A stretch of 64,000 bases of DNA from the NCBI GenBank assembly GCA_014871385.1, contig CM026431.1, positions 4,442,604 to 4,506,603 on the forward strand, in the 5' to 3' direction. Source of the DNA: Ceratodon purpureus. Taxonomy: Eukaryota > Streptophyta > Bryopsida > Pseudoditrichales > Ditrichaceae. A program made the translations under genes and the position numbers. Below the pieces are notes generated by a model, which worked only from the letters and a program-made list of their open reading frames with translations, did not search any database and was not told the origin of the DNA. Below are positions 46,315 through 57,781 of the stretch, one piece after another; the first letter of the stretch is position 1; every line of letters starts with the position of its first letter.

Positions 46315-49300
46315 TCACAACAATCCTCTTACAAAATGCAGTGCCAGGAGCAGCAAGGCAAGCCAAATGCAAGATGTTATCCCCTAAGGTAAGTAAGACA
46401 AGTTAGTCATTTACTCATCCTTCGAAGCAAGGTGCATTGTAAGGATTGTATCTATCATGACCTCTCACTCACTACACGGACATTTAATAAATGACTCAGT
46501 GTAATGAGGAACAAACAACAAGTAGGCCTCTCATTAGGTTGAGTGCAACCCATAAATTGGAATTTTCTATCCATTTCCACTTTCTTAGATGAGCATACGG
46601 ATGGAAGCAGCCCTAAATAAAGCTCTTGATAAATCTGTTAGTAAGATTACCGATTATGTACTTACTTGAATACCAGCGATCTTGGTTGTCAGCTTGTCAT
46701 TGTGATTCTCATCGGAAGGATTTTGAGAAGCCTCGAGAGATGGTAAAACAGACTCAATCGCATGAACAACTTCGCAAGTCTCGGAATGCTGATCCTGCTC
46801 ATCCAATGTCGGAACTTTGATGTGCAAAGAACCCTCGTTAGAGAGACTGTTGATGGTTCTGCCAGAGGAAATTGCCTTTTGTCGAATATAATCATAAAGT
46901 TCCACATGGAACTTGTGATTTGGCGAGAAGACATCCGACTTCGGGTCGTTGTCGATTGAACCATTAGTAGTCTTGCAGAAGGGGGGTAGGGTGTCAAAAT
47001 CCATCACCTGAGTGAGTACAAGCAGCTAATATCAGGATCACATACTCAAAAAACACAATCTCGTGAAATTCAAGGTCTCAATTGCTGGTATCATTCTATA
47101 TAAAAACCTTCACAGAAAGAAAGTTACAAGACAAATTTTACCTGAAGCAGCTCGTCCCGCCCATTGCCCCTCAAAACTTGCACTTTGCGTTTCGTCCTCT
47201 CTTGCAGCATAGGCTTCACTGCCTGCTCAATAGGTACAAAAGTAGTGAGGTGACAATACACTTGACATCAGGAAGGTCCAATATACTGCGTTTTATAATT
47301 CTAACAGACTATAAAATCTTAATACATTAAGTAAGTAATTTACAACTCCAAACCACATGCTGCATACCTTCCAACAGGCAGAAAATACATATGGCGCATT
47401 AACAATGTAGTAAGTATCAGTTTTCTCAGGGTAGTTCAAATCATCCACAGTAGCAATGGCTGTTGAGGTCTTTAGCCGGCTGAAAGCGGAAAGCCTAAGG
47501 CCAGTCATATCCAAGATCTTTATACAAGATCCCACATGTCTCCCCTTCTTCGAGGTGCTGTCAGGCTGTGAAGCACGCAACTCAGATGTCAGCAGGCATT
47601 AAAATATTTTGAAACAAGTTTTTAAAAATAAATAAAAATACAAATTTATCTACATAGTATGAAGACATAGGATCATATTGAAGCAGCCATACCAGAATGA
47701 TTCTGTCCCTGTACTCATTGATCTGTATGTGTGACTGAACATATTTGTCTACCTGCAGATGAACAGAAAATTCAGCGTTATTCTTGGGTATACCTTGCAG
47801 ACTATTTAACCTTATTTAATGGATGACGCAACTACATACAACATAAGATTTCCAAAAACAGAGCCCCTTAACTATACCAGCAAGATTCACTGATATAAAT
47901 ACGGCACCTTTAATGATCACTTAAAATAAGCATTTTATATTGCTCAACATTAGGAATAAATGCGGTTTCCAGGTTAGAAACTGTCAGAAGCAACATAATG
48001 ACGAAGTGAACCAGTCACTCACGGAAGCTTGATCAAAAGTGCTATTGCCGACACCAATTGCAAACACAGGTCGACCCTGCAGTATGATTGGGAACAAAAA
48101 CATTGTGAGATACGATCAAGACCAAAATTCTTGAAGCTATTGATGAGCACGAACACACACGAAAACAAGAAGCCATCTTTGAATAATTACCGATACTAGG
48201 TCGTACAAATAAAATTTAATAAAAGATCAGGGCTCCAGTTTCCAAAAAAGGAAAACAAGCAATAGTGATAAAGTTGTTTACTTCAAACTAATCTCACACA
48301 TAATTACACACGCACTCAACTCTTTGTTTAAAAAGCACATCCTGACACAATCCCTCCACGGACGCTGAAATGTCGATAAGACCTCAGGGCATTTTCTCAG
48401 AAATACTTATCTCTAAGAGATGCTAAATTTCAAAGGAAAGAACTCTCTCAACGATTAAAGTGGATCATGGTCCATGGCTTACATCTGTCTAACATTAAGA
48501 GCAACAAAGGATCTGCGAGCTTAATTCAGAGAACCGAGAAGTATTGAGCTAAAGGACAAGCTTGCCTGTTTGCAATAGCCACAGAATCCAATTAGTTGGC
48601 TCTGTCGAATTGCATCGAATTTCTCCTTTGGCAAGATTGGTTTCTGCAAAACAGTTAAGATTGGAGACAAATTCACTCAGACGTAGGCACTCTATCATGT
48701 TTGCAGCACACAGATGAAAGAATCAATTCATAGAGAGAGCATATCAAATACTAACAAAAACCATATTTACTACCTAAAAAATTGACAATATTAAGCCAAT
48801 AATTACTTACCGCAAGGATGTTGTCAATATTGTTATTAACTCTCCAGTTTAAACAATCGACAATCTGCACAACCGGTTGCCAACCATTACTCTCAAATTT
48901 CGCAAAAAAACAATCTACTTATGAAAGGAGCCAGTTGAATACAATATATATGTTGAATACTCACCATTTTAGCAGCCTTTGTTACGTCGTCATCTCTTGC
49001 TTTCAGGAATCGCTGCAGGGTTGCTTCGGGAAAACCACCATGCATATTCTGCAACAAATAACAAATCATAAGTACCCTCATTTTCTGCTCTAAAATCCAG
49101 TACGTCACGAAAGTAAGCTGCGATACCATGCCCAAGCCAAGCTTTATCATGTACCTCGAAAGTCGAACGAAGAGGTGCATCCACTGGTAAATTTGGTCGC
49201 AACATGCACAGAAGGAGTGTATGAATGAGATACTAGCTCCATCAATGCATATTCCCTCGATGGTAAAATACGTGAATGGGATCATAGTCACAATCAGCAA

Positions 49301-49476
49301 AACAATGTGCTAAACCCAGAGCCGTGGAATATCAGTACATTCAGATCTCAAAATCCTTCCCAGATAGAGATGAATTAACATGAACTCGAGAAATTAGGGT
49401 CCACGCAATGCAACTTACAGCCATCGATGATTTCCTGAAGTTCCTTCACATTCGCTGCCAAATTCGGTCGCGACAT
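46315..49476 (-). CDS. SEC14-like phosphatidylinositol/phosphatidylcholine transfer protein with hydrophobic C-tail, 368 aa
   Basis: Eleven exons join in phase: 49419-49476, 49155-49183, 48965-49048, 48811-48864, 48566-48643, 48023-48076, 47693-47752, 47368-47565, 47142-47222, 46666-47007, 46315-46383. CRAL-TRIO N: TLQRFLKARDDDVTKAAKM, CLNWRVNNNIDNILA. The lipid-binding domain contains GRPVFAIGVGNSTFDQAS, YVQSHIQINEYRDRIIL, IKILDMTGLRLSAFSRLK, DDLNYPEKTDTYYIVNAPYV, FSACWK and VQVLRGNGRDELLQ. This closely follows the plant Sec14 group of Arabidopsis At1g55840. A less conserved region (VMDFDTLPPFCK onward) follows. The last exon encodes a hydrophobic tail (GITSCIWLALLLLALHFVRG plus LL), a possible membrane anchor that I do not expect in the Arabidopsis relative. 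If the last intron is retained the protein ends VST instead. One donor (48565) is GC rather than GT. Role: lipid transfer between membranes and phosphoinositide signalling. Confidence 0.92.
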
Positions 49477-50219
49477 TTTTCTGGCCCTAAAGCCACCCTA
49501 AAAGTGGCTACGCGTTCCTCCAGGATCTTTCTACTCACGGTTGTTCACAGGGAGGAGCCTGTATCAGGACGGGGTACTAACTGGAGAAGCTCGTTACTCT
49601 TTGTCCATCTGACGATGCTCAAATGTTGACCTTCGTTCCGAGCAGCTGGAAAAACACACATGATTCAGAAATGCCGAACGTAAAACTGATACAATCAATA
49701 CTTCTAAAAACGTCCTGCGGAGAGACGCTCCAGTCAACAATCACCCTGATGAGTGATCAGCATTTGGAACAACCGTAAAACAAATTTCTGCAGTAGCTTT
49801 TCTCATCATCATCGCCTCCGCGCCAAAGTCATTAGGTCTCGAACTTCACAAAACCTAGAGCAATTAAAGCTTCAAACATCCTGATATGCACTTGAGTGAA
49901 TTTGAAACCAAAGTTCACGGTAACACTACACCAAGTACAAATGCTCCTCACCAAAATCAGTCCTGTAACACGGGTTAAGTAACAAGAATAACGCGACCCA
50001 TTACACATCCGACCTCAGAGGCTACTTAACAATTCTATAACTCTGTTGCCGAATCATCATTAGGTGACAAGAGCACTATGTAGTATGGCCGATAATTTGA
50101 AGGTGCCCACAGTGGTAAATCGTCAGAACAACCACCCACATTTCCAGATTCGAATCCAAATTGTCAGGCACAGTAAAGCAGAGTCACCAAACTACCAAAC
50201 AAAGCCCCCTTCTATATAG
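49477..50219. other. 5' flank of the SEC14-like gene
   Basis: No gene seen on either strand. It presumably includes the promoter. Confidence 0.4.
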
Positions 50220-51014
50220 GCATCCAGCAACCCTAGTCCACCCTGAACCTCCCTCCTCCAAAGGAACCGCGTGACCCTGTAGCTACAGTACACCAGTTTC
50301 CTCCTGGAAACACTACTACCAGCACATTCCAGAATCAAAAGTGCCTCCACACCTCCGCTATCCACGCATTGAATAGCCTCCTAGCAGGACATGCTCATGT
50401 GCAAACCCAAACACAAGCGAACCTTAATGCCAACTCAATCATAAAACGAGAAGCGCCTCATCCAGATCCAACGCAACCACCTTCACACAGAATCAATTCC
50501 ATTCCCTCGTCCCACTAGCCGAAGTCAAGTCCATCCTCTGCCAGGATCTCACCACCAAGCCCATCCTCTGCTGAAAACAAGGACATCGCCCATCCAACCA
50601 AAACTCCTACTAGGACACCAGTACATGTACATCTCACGCTCACGCCATCTCCCAGACACCACTAACCAAATCCATCACCTCAGCTCCGTGAATCATCATC
50701 ATCACATACACTCAACCGATCACAAACGACACCACCACGCATACAGTCATCAACACAACATCAAACTAAACCAGTCCATGACAACCACATCCGGCCAACA
50801 TCACACCGACTAAACACCAATGCTCTCCCACAATTCCAGACGACACAGACGAGCTACCCCAGAGAACAACCATCTGCTCAAGGAGTCCTCCATCCCCCAA
50901 CCATCCACCTCAGTGACGCCATATCCATCTCAAACACGACACATTCCATCACTCCACCCGAAGACGAAACCTTCGCCATAAGCTCCGCTACAACATGCAC
51001 TCGACAACCATCAC
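50220..51014. other. Strongly A/C-rich block
   Basis: About 800 bp in which the plus strand is poor in G (CACATACACTCAACCGATCA, AACACGACACATTCCATCAC and similar). Open frames here are His/Thr/Pro-rich consequences of composition, not genes. See the matching G/T-rich block at 51480-51800. Confidence 0.6.
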
Positions 51015-51464
51015 ATGAAGCGTCACGACGAGTGCGATATTCACCTCACCATGCGCACTCACTCCAATGGCTCCGCTTCGGCGTGGTGTGGTGTCCAGGT
51101 TGAGTTATCTCCGCCGTTACGGCACGGCAAGGCGCGACTGAGGGCTCTATGGATAGATCTCGAGATGGGCACGGCGATGGTGCGTCGGGAAGACGATTCC
51201 CGGATCACGACATCGGTGATCCGCGCTCTGAAGAGACGCTCCTCCGCAGTGAGGCACGCACCCGCAGACTCTGCTCTTGCTCTGCCTTCGGCCTTCCTCT
51301 TCTTCCTGGCTCCTTCCGGCGTCCGGTCGCCCGGCCCCCCACGACCGGTCGCCCGGTTCGAAAAGTCCACCTCCGTCATTTGGCGTCGTCCACCGGCGCG
51401 ATACGCTAATCCGTCATGGTGTGAAATCTACAATTTCCGGAACACAAATATGGGTTTTTCGTAG
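51015..51464. other. GC-rich core with overlapping open frames
   Basis: Both strands are open for over 100 codons (plus 51015-51464, minus 51059-51379, with KKRKAEGRARAESAGA). Composition is far more GC-rich than the neighbourhood. I recognise no protein family, and overlapping open frames are expected in GC-rich DNA. It may be a CpG-rich control region or foreign DNA. Confidence 0.4.
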
Positions 51465-51800
51465 ATATAATGTAATTTAGGTGCCGTATGGTTTTGGGTA
51501 CTGAAAATCGTCGCTTATGGATGCGGATTCTCAAAACCGTCTCTGAACTAAAACCCGACTTTGTTAATTTTTTTGTAGATTTTAGGGGGGGTGGTATAGG
51601 ATGTTGGTAGATGATGATGTTTAGGTGCAGTGACGGTGTTGGGTGGGCGTGTTCTTCCTGTTCTGAGGGGCGGTTCGGGCGGGTGGGCTAATGCCGGTCG
51701 TGGGGATTGCGACGACCTGCTACTGGCGGTGGAGCCATTAGGGGGGCGCCAGATTTAAGAGAGCGAGGGGGCTGGCAAGTGGTTATGTTTATTTAGCTTC
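51465..51800. other. G/T-rich block
   Basis: The plus strand is rich in G and T (GGGGGGGTGGTATAGGATGT, GGGTGGGCGTGTTCTTCCTG), opposite in bias to 50220-51014. No gene. Confidence 0.55.
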
Positions 51801-54439
51801 TTAGGCTGAGGGTGTGGCATTGCATGTGTGGGATTGTCCTTTTAATAACAGTTTTACGGGGCCAAAGCAGATTTTCCAGGAAAGTGGCACACAAATAATG
51901 CAGTGTAAAAACAGGGGGAGTGCCCGGAGTGGAGAAATATCCGAGTTAGTTTCATGTCAAGTTTATCCGAGGATGATGGTATTACCAAGACAAGTATGTA
52001 CTTTGGTGGTACCCTACAAGCATCCATGAAATTCAGGGGCAGACATAAAAGGTGTTTTCGACGAATATTCATCCATATTGCGAGGAAAATGTACCGTTTT
52101 GACCTCGGTTTTGTGACAAGTTGTGCATCAGTGTGTTTGGAGTTGAACTTTCTCATGACTAGTTGCGCATTCTTTCGTGTTTGCACATGGAAGCATGTTC
52201 TCATGACCAGATACCAAGTCAAGATCTTAGCATGTGGTTGGCCTTTTGGGCCAAACGAGAAGGCACTGACTGGTAAATAATATTCTGTTGAGGATCTGAA
52301 TTTATATACTGACCAGGTGTCAATGATAAATATCCAAATTCAACTAAGTTATCATCTTCTTTTCGGAAAAAGATTTTTTTCAATTAAAGCAAGTGAATTA
52401 TAAAATTTGGGCACGGGGATTCATTGAGTGGGTTGGAAGGTTGGTGGTCAAGAGTGGAGCTAACTTATACTTTGCTAGGTGTAAGCCTACTATACAAAAC
52501 ACTCCATTCATGCATAAGATTGTCTCAAATTTGATTTCAATTTTACTCTTGCTCTTATCACTGCACTTTGTCAAATGTCCGAGAACAGCACTGTGTCTTG
52601 TCATCTCCGCATGAATTGTGTATCTCCAGGCTAAATGGCACACTGAGATAGTGTTTTGTAACAACTAGCACCAAAGAGGATAGTCATTCTATTGAAGAAT
52701 ATAATGATGATCGTAAACAATCACAGTTGCAAAATGGAGTTGAAACATGAACTGTGAAGATCAAACAGTTCTGAAGAGACCTAACTCTCCATGCACATCC
52801 GCTGGAAACCAAAAATGCAAATGAGGCTTGACCTGGAGACTGAAACAGATCTTTAGAGCTGCTGAGTGTCATAAGCTTGCATAGTGTGGAAATTAGAATA
52901 TGAGGATCAAACATCTCTTTTTTGCTTTTTGAAATCCATGCTTTCCCTGTAGAGTTTTTACTCCGTAGGAGTCTACCATAGTCAATCAATAAGTTGAGAA
53001 AACAGCACCATTATTGCCCAAGCCGTAGTCAAGAAAATCATTGCTGATCACACCTGATTGCAGGCAAGTAGGTATACAGCTTGTTTCCAATCCTTTTCAA
53101 GTAGTGGGGCACCCACATATCTACTGGAAAGTTGCAAACATAAAAATGCCCCATCCATAGTGAGGTGGTTTGGTGGGAAAAAAATAATGAAATCAAGTAA
53201 AATTTATGACATCATAATTATGTCATACAGTATTCCACCCATGAGTCTTTAACAGTTTTGCACACAAAGGAGGGGTAGATGGCGTAGAGGAAGATGAAAG
53301 TGTAATTTATTTTTTGAATATTACACTTTGAGGCTACCGGAGCAAAGAGAAATTTCAGTATAAGAATGTCAAAACATTCACAAGTAACAACACATGGGCC
53401 GAAATACGTCAAACAACAAATCAAACAATCACAAAGGTCTACACACTTCACACTAGTTCCAATTAATAATCTCAAAGGTATACACAAAATTCTAAGCCAT
53501 AAGCAAACCTTTTGATAAGACTCTTGTGTTTCATGAAACCATGTAAGTTCTCTGAACATTATAAGATGCTAATTGGAGATTTAGCAATTACCATTGTTTT
53601 GTACAGATTGTATAAAAGGACCATGAAAGTTAAATCGTATTTTGGGTGATAGTCCAACTTAAATTTAAATCCTTTATATTGGAAGTGTTAGATACGGTAG
53701 TTAAATTTGATGTATGTCTACCAAGTGGTTTGTAGCAAGGATACACACTTGTCTTCTAAAGATGTTCAAATAAGGGTTTGGCACATCTTTGAATGCCCAT
53801 ACCTCCAAATTGACTTTTGACAATGCATTGATTACAAGCTCACCAACTAATAGTTCAAATTAAGAAACTAAATTACCATATTAAACATTTGGAAGTGCAT
53901 GTGTCTCTTCATTTCGAAGGTGAAAATTCGTGCATGCCTCTCAATGTGTGTCATTTGAATAATTTTGTAATTCCATATAAGGGTAAAAACAATGTGATTT
54001 GTATCCATTTGCTATCTCTAATTGTCAACTTCTATACACAATCTATCTATCTAGATATAGTGTCTTGAAACTATCTAGATCCAAGTCTCCAAAATCATCT
54101 ATTCACGAGCTTAAGGTCGAGCCACACATTACCAACCATGACCCCGTCTGCAGCAAATATGGTACATAGAAACAATCATGGGCTGGATGCATTTCTAATC
54201 ATTTCCCATTTTTGTGGATGGTTATAAACAGGCTAAGGTAGTTCACTCTTAGTGGTTCTTACGGATTTTTGTTAAAGAAATTAGCTGTGGGTTACGAGCA
54301 GCTTTTTATTTTAAATAATTATAATTATTTGAATACTAGTGGGAATAAAATCACAGAACTTTTTGCATTCAACAAGAATCTTATGTTTGCACACATGAAA
54401 AATCCTAAAAAAATCATATACCTTAATATTATATGCTAA
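51801..54439. other. Intergenic DNA without recognised genes
   Basis: Several open frames of 60-120 codons on both strands (for example minus 51854-52222 and minus 53218-53559) show no domain, splice pattern or codon signal that I can support. AT content rises to the right. Confidence 0.4.
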
Positions 54440-55481
54440 AATCCTTAAGTCATTGGTTATGGGTGGCTTAACCTTAGTACTGCACAAGGTGATGAGTGCA
54501 TTGAAAGTCAAACAAAGAGAAAACATCCTTTCCATGTTGATGAAAGGGTGTGGATTTAAAGAAATTTGTAGATCTTTGAATGTGATTTTAGGTAGTGTTT
54601 ATAACATTCAACGTGCATATATTCGTGATGCAAAGCTTAAGCATAGAGATAAATCATGTGTAACAACTAGAGCTATGGAACAATTTCGTGTATCAAAATT
54701 CACTATTAGAAAAATACATAGTAGAATAGATGCAACTAGACATGTTGAAAAAGACTTTTGAGTGCAAGCAAATGCAAATATAGTAAGGCGTGAACTTCGT
54801 AGACATGGTTTGAGGGCACAAGTGGAAAAAATAAGCCTCAGCTTTCTAGAATAAATATCAAGGACCATTTAGAATTTGCACACCAAAATTGCAATATAAG
54901 TGATTGGAGTTGAGTAATCTTCTTAGATGACTCTAAAATCAATTGCTTTTGTTTGTATGGAATGTCGTAGTATTGAATATGCGACTCTGAATAACTTTCA
55001 TTTGGAATTGTTTCTTAGACAACGAAATATGGTAAAAGAAGAATTATGATTTGGAGAAGTATGTCTATCCATGGACTGATAGTAGGTCGCACAAAACAAC
55101 ATCAATATGAAGAGATCATCTTGGAGCAAAATTTGTTTCAAGACAATTCACAAATTTCATTTGGACCCTTCTATTATTTTTCAACATGACAATGCACTTA
55201 TGCATGTACGACAAAGTTGCTTATAAAGTGGTTTTCTCAATAGTAACTTATTGTCTTGCTTTAGCCATCTCAATCTCTTGATCTAAATCCTATTGAATAT
55301 AATTTTATGGGCTATTCTCAAGTGGGCATTGAATCAATATGATTATCTATCAAGCGGTATAGTTGAATTGTGGCATACAATAAGAGAGATTTTCTATTTT
55401 ATCACTTTAAACAACTTTAAGAGGCTTGTAGAAAGCATGCCACACCAAATTGCTTTTGTTAGTAAAAGCAAAGGAAAGTAG
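54440..55481 (+). mobile_element. Decayed Tc1-type (Tc1/mariner) DNA transposon
   Basis: An open piece at 54453-54761 carries the N-terminal HTH (RENILSMLMKGCGFKEICRS, VYNIQRAYIRDAKLKHRDKS, VSKFTIRKI). After a stop, RRELRRHGLRAQV continues the second HTH. Further on, spread over several frames, are HLEFAHQNC, SDWS, VIFLDDSK, KRRIMIW, FQHDNALMHVR and PSQSLDLNPIEY, which are the Tc1 DDE blocks. The last piece (55293-55481) ends FKRLVESMPHQIAFVSKSKG, the closing motif of Tc1-like transposases. Several stops and frame changes make it inactive. Terminal repeats were not found. A Tc1-type rather than plant mariner-type core is unusual in a plant. Confidence 0.82.
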
Positions 55482-57007
55482 ACAAAATATTGAGTAATTT
55501 TCTTTTTGCAGTTACAAAAGTGTTCATATGACAAACAAATTTGAGGTTTTTCTTTTCATTTTTCATAAATCTCTACTCTCGAGACTCTTTTTATAATTTA
55601 TTTATTTTAAATTTATAATTTTATAATATTTTTTATTAATTATATGTAAGATATTTCACATATTTTTTTGAATAAAATTATAAGTTGTAAGTGTATACAT
55701 TCATGATCCTTCATAATCAAATGATTGAAAAATTTGCAAACTTTTGAACATTTTTTGAAGGCATTGTAAAATATCAAAGCTTCCAAGGAACAATTGGTCA
55801 AGCTAGCCATCACTTGTCTCCTCAGTGCACTTGTAACGACTGAGGAGCTGGAAGCAAATGCAAGACTCGGCATCCAACTAGCTTAGCCAGACACTAGTGA
55901 ACATAACTTTCTGTTTATGCACCATGATTGTGTTTCAGAATTGAGGAGGATGATGGCAAACCTTTTAAGCATGTTCCCGAATGGAATCAATGATGGCTGG
56001 CTGACGTAGCTCAAGCACGGTAGTCAAACTTGCAAGAGTGATGAACAACAAAAAACTTCAAGATAACCACAAATTGTAGACAAGGTTCTTCCATCTGATA
56101 AAGACTTCAAAATATAGTTAATTATTTTAATGAGCTGTGGAGCCTCAGCGATTTCAAAAGAGAGTAGTCGTGAATGATTAAGTAATTCTGGCGAGATTGA
56201 CCGGAGTGGGTTCACGTGAATATGTTGGTGCTCGAATTAAGTAAGAGAAACGTCTGGAATAAGGTGATAGCGAGAGCGACTGCTGTGGAACTTACCGTCC
56301 CATTCATAGCTGCTGCGAAGTCTACCATGATCACGCGCCTTAAATATGACGCCTTTCTCCAGCGCCATCGATCGATGCGTACACGAGCATTGCACACGAG
56401 AGAAAAGTAGTATACATGTGCCACCTTAATAAGCTCCCTGTTCTTAAAAACTTCAATGTCATCTCCTACTGCTCAGTGGTTAGCGCATGCAAGGTCAAAC
56501 ATGTGCATTGTGCACTCGACGTTTAGGTAAGAATTTTGCAAGTCTCATTATCTGATTTAATCGTCTATTATTTCAGAACTATGCAAGCTTTCGAACAACT
56601 CGAGGAAAACTGTTTAGTGTTTTGCACAATAATTAAAATGGTAATTTTGAAGACTGCATGTTACATACTAGCCTGGAGAACACTCTGGATTTGTTCAACT
56701 TGTGCTGGCATCGGTATGTGCATAACCTGAAAAAACTTGAGCGACAGACATTTTATTTCGCAGCTCATGTACGTATTATAAAGCCATCGGTATATAACTA
56801 ACGACGTACCTTCACACAAATTTTATTCCCCAGCTTCTAAGCTTATGCCTCTGCGTGGTTTGAGTTTTTAACCATCCGCAAAACATTCTAAAACATGCAA
56901 GCTTGTCGTCCACATAAAGTTCCAGACCCTGTAATTATAATATCAGTCAAGTACAGTCTGCGCAGCTTCACGACTCTCTATCAACTGCAGCAGTTATAAA
57001 TCAAGAT
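55482..57007. other. Intergenic DNA
   Basis: No gene supported. AT-rich to 55700. Frames at 56212-56424 and 56536-56730 have no recognisable family. Confidence 0.4.
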
Positions 57008-57781
57008 CTACCACTGATCGGGATCAGCGTCAGCGAACGTGGAACCCGCACCGACCTGGTCGTACCACACCTGACGAGTACCCTGTGAGCCCACCATCTT
57101 GTTCTCATCGTGCCAGCCATTCGCGTACAAGCCGACGCGGAACTGGAAGTAGCGCCCATCATCCAACGTGGTGGCGATGTTGTATTGCTCCAGCTTCTTG
57201 ACGCCGTCGAACCAGAGCTTGTAGAAGCCTGTGTTGTCGCTCTTCCAGGAAGCCTGGATCACAATCTTGTGCCACTCGCCCGCGGACACCGACGCCAACG
57301 GGTCGAACGTGGTGGTATGCTGGTCGCAAATATTGCCATACTTGACGCGCGTATAAAGCTGGTTGCCTTTAATCCAGACCATGCTGGTGGGGCTGTAATC
57401 GTCACAGCCGGTGTCGCTAAAGTCTGCTATAAACTGGGCAATGTTGTAGATCTGGTTGTCAAACTCCCAGTCTGCCTGCAGGCGGAAGGCGAAGCCGTAG
57501 AAGCCCGTGTCGCCCCGCTTGTAGACGTTGTTCTTAACCACCTCCGAGTGGTATCGACCGGTGTAGCTGGGATCGTATGTCTGGAGGCATTTGATGGCCG
57601 TGGTGCCCTTGTACACAACATTGGTCACCTGAGTCACCGTCCCAAGGTGCTCCTGGTTCACTGAGTCCCATCCTGTAGGAGTCGTGCCTGTGTTGTGGAA
57701 CAGAACTGTGGCCTCCCCCAGACGTGCCACTACCAGAAAGACCGTAACCATGGCCGCAATGCTCGTAACCATGGATGCCAT
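57008..57781 (-). CDS. Secreted polysaccharide lyase, glucuronan-lyase-like (PL20/heparin-lyase-like fold), 257 aa
   Basis: Intact single-exon gene. I prefer the Met at 57781 (MASMVTSIAAMVTVFLVVAR, then LGEA), which gives a clean signal peptide. An in-frame Met 18 codons upstream (57835) would bury it. The mature part is rich in Trp, Tyr and Asp as in beta-jelly-roll lyases: YHSEVVKNNVYKRGDTGFYG, FRLQADWEFDN, IYNIAQFIADF, VSAGEWHKIVIQASWKSDNT, GFYKLWFDGVKKL, FQFRVGLYANGWHD and VWYDQVG. The family cleaves uronic-acid polymers by beta-elimination, which suggests wall or apoplast action. Its closest known relatives in my memory are fungal glucuronan lyases and moss proteins. GC content is clearly higher than the surroundings and there is no intron, which fits acquisition by horizontal transfer, but this is inference. 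Confidence 0.82.
   Translation of the reverse strand: MASMVTSIAAMVTVFLVVARLGEATVLFHNTGTTPTGWDSVNQEHLGTVTQVTNVVYKGTTAIKCLQTYDPSYTGRYHSEVVKNNVYKRGDTGFYGFAFRLQADWEFDNQIYNIAQFIADFSDTGCDDYSPTSMVWIKGNQLYTRVKYGNICDQHTTTFDPLASVSAGEWHKIVIQASWKSDNTGFYKLWFDGVKKLEQYNIATTLDDGRYFQFRVGLYANGWHDENKMVGSQGTRQVWYDQVGAGSTFADADPDQW

Noticed and set aside
46270-46388. Ankyrin-like reading (GDNILHLACLAAPG) of the last SEC14 exon
   Set aside because: That frame is not in phase with the previous exon. The in-phase reading is a hydrophobic tail, so the ankyrin look is a frame shadow.
51059-51379. 106-codon minus-strand gene in the GC-rich block
   Set aside because: The other strand is equally open and no family is recognised; open frames are expected by chance in GC-rich DNA.
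56465-56520. tRNA-like segment (GCTCAGTGGTTAGCGC)
   Set aside because: It resembles a D-arm, but no matching T-arm, acceptor stem or anticodon arm could be found.
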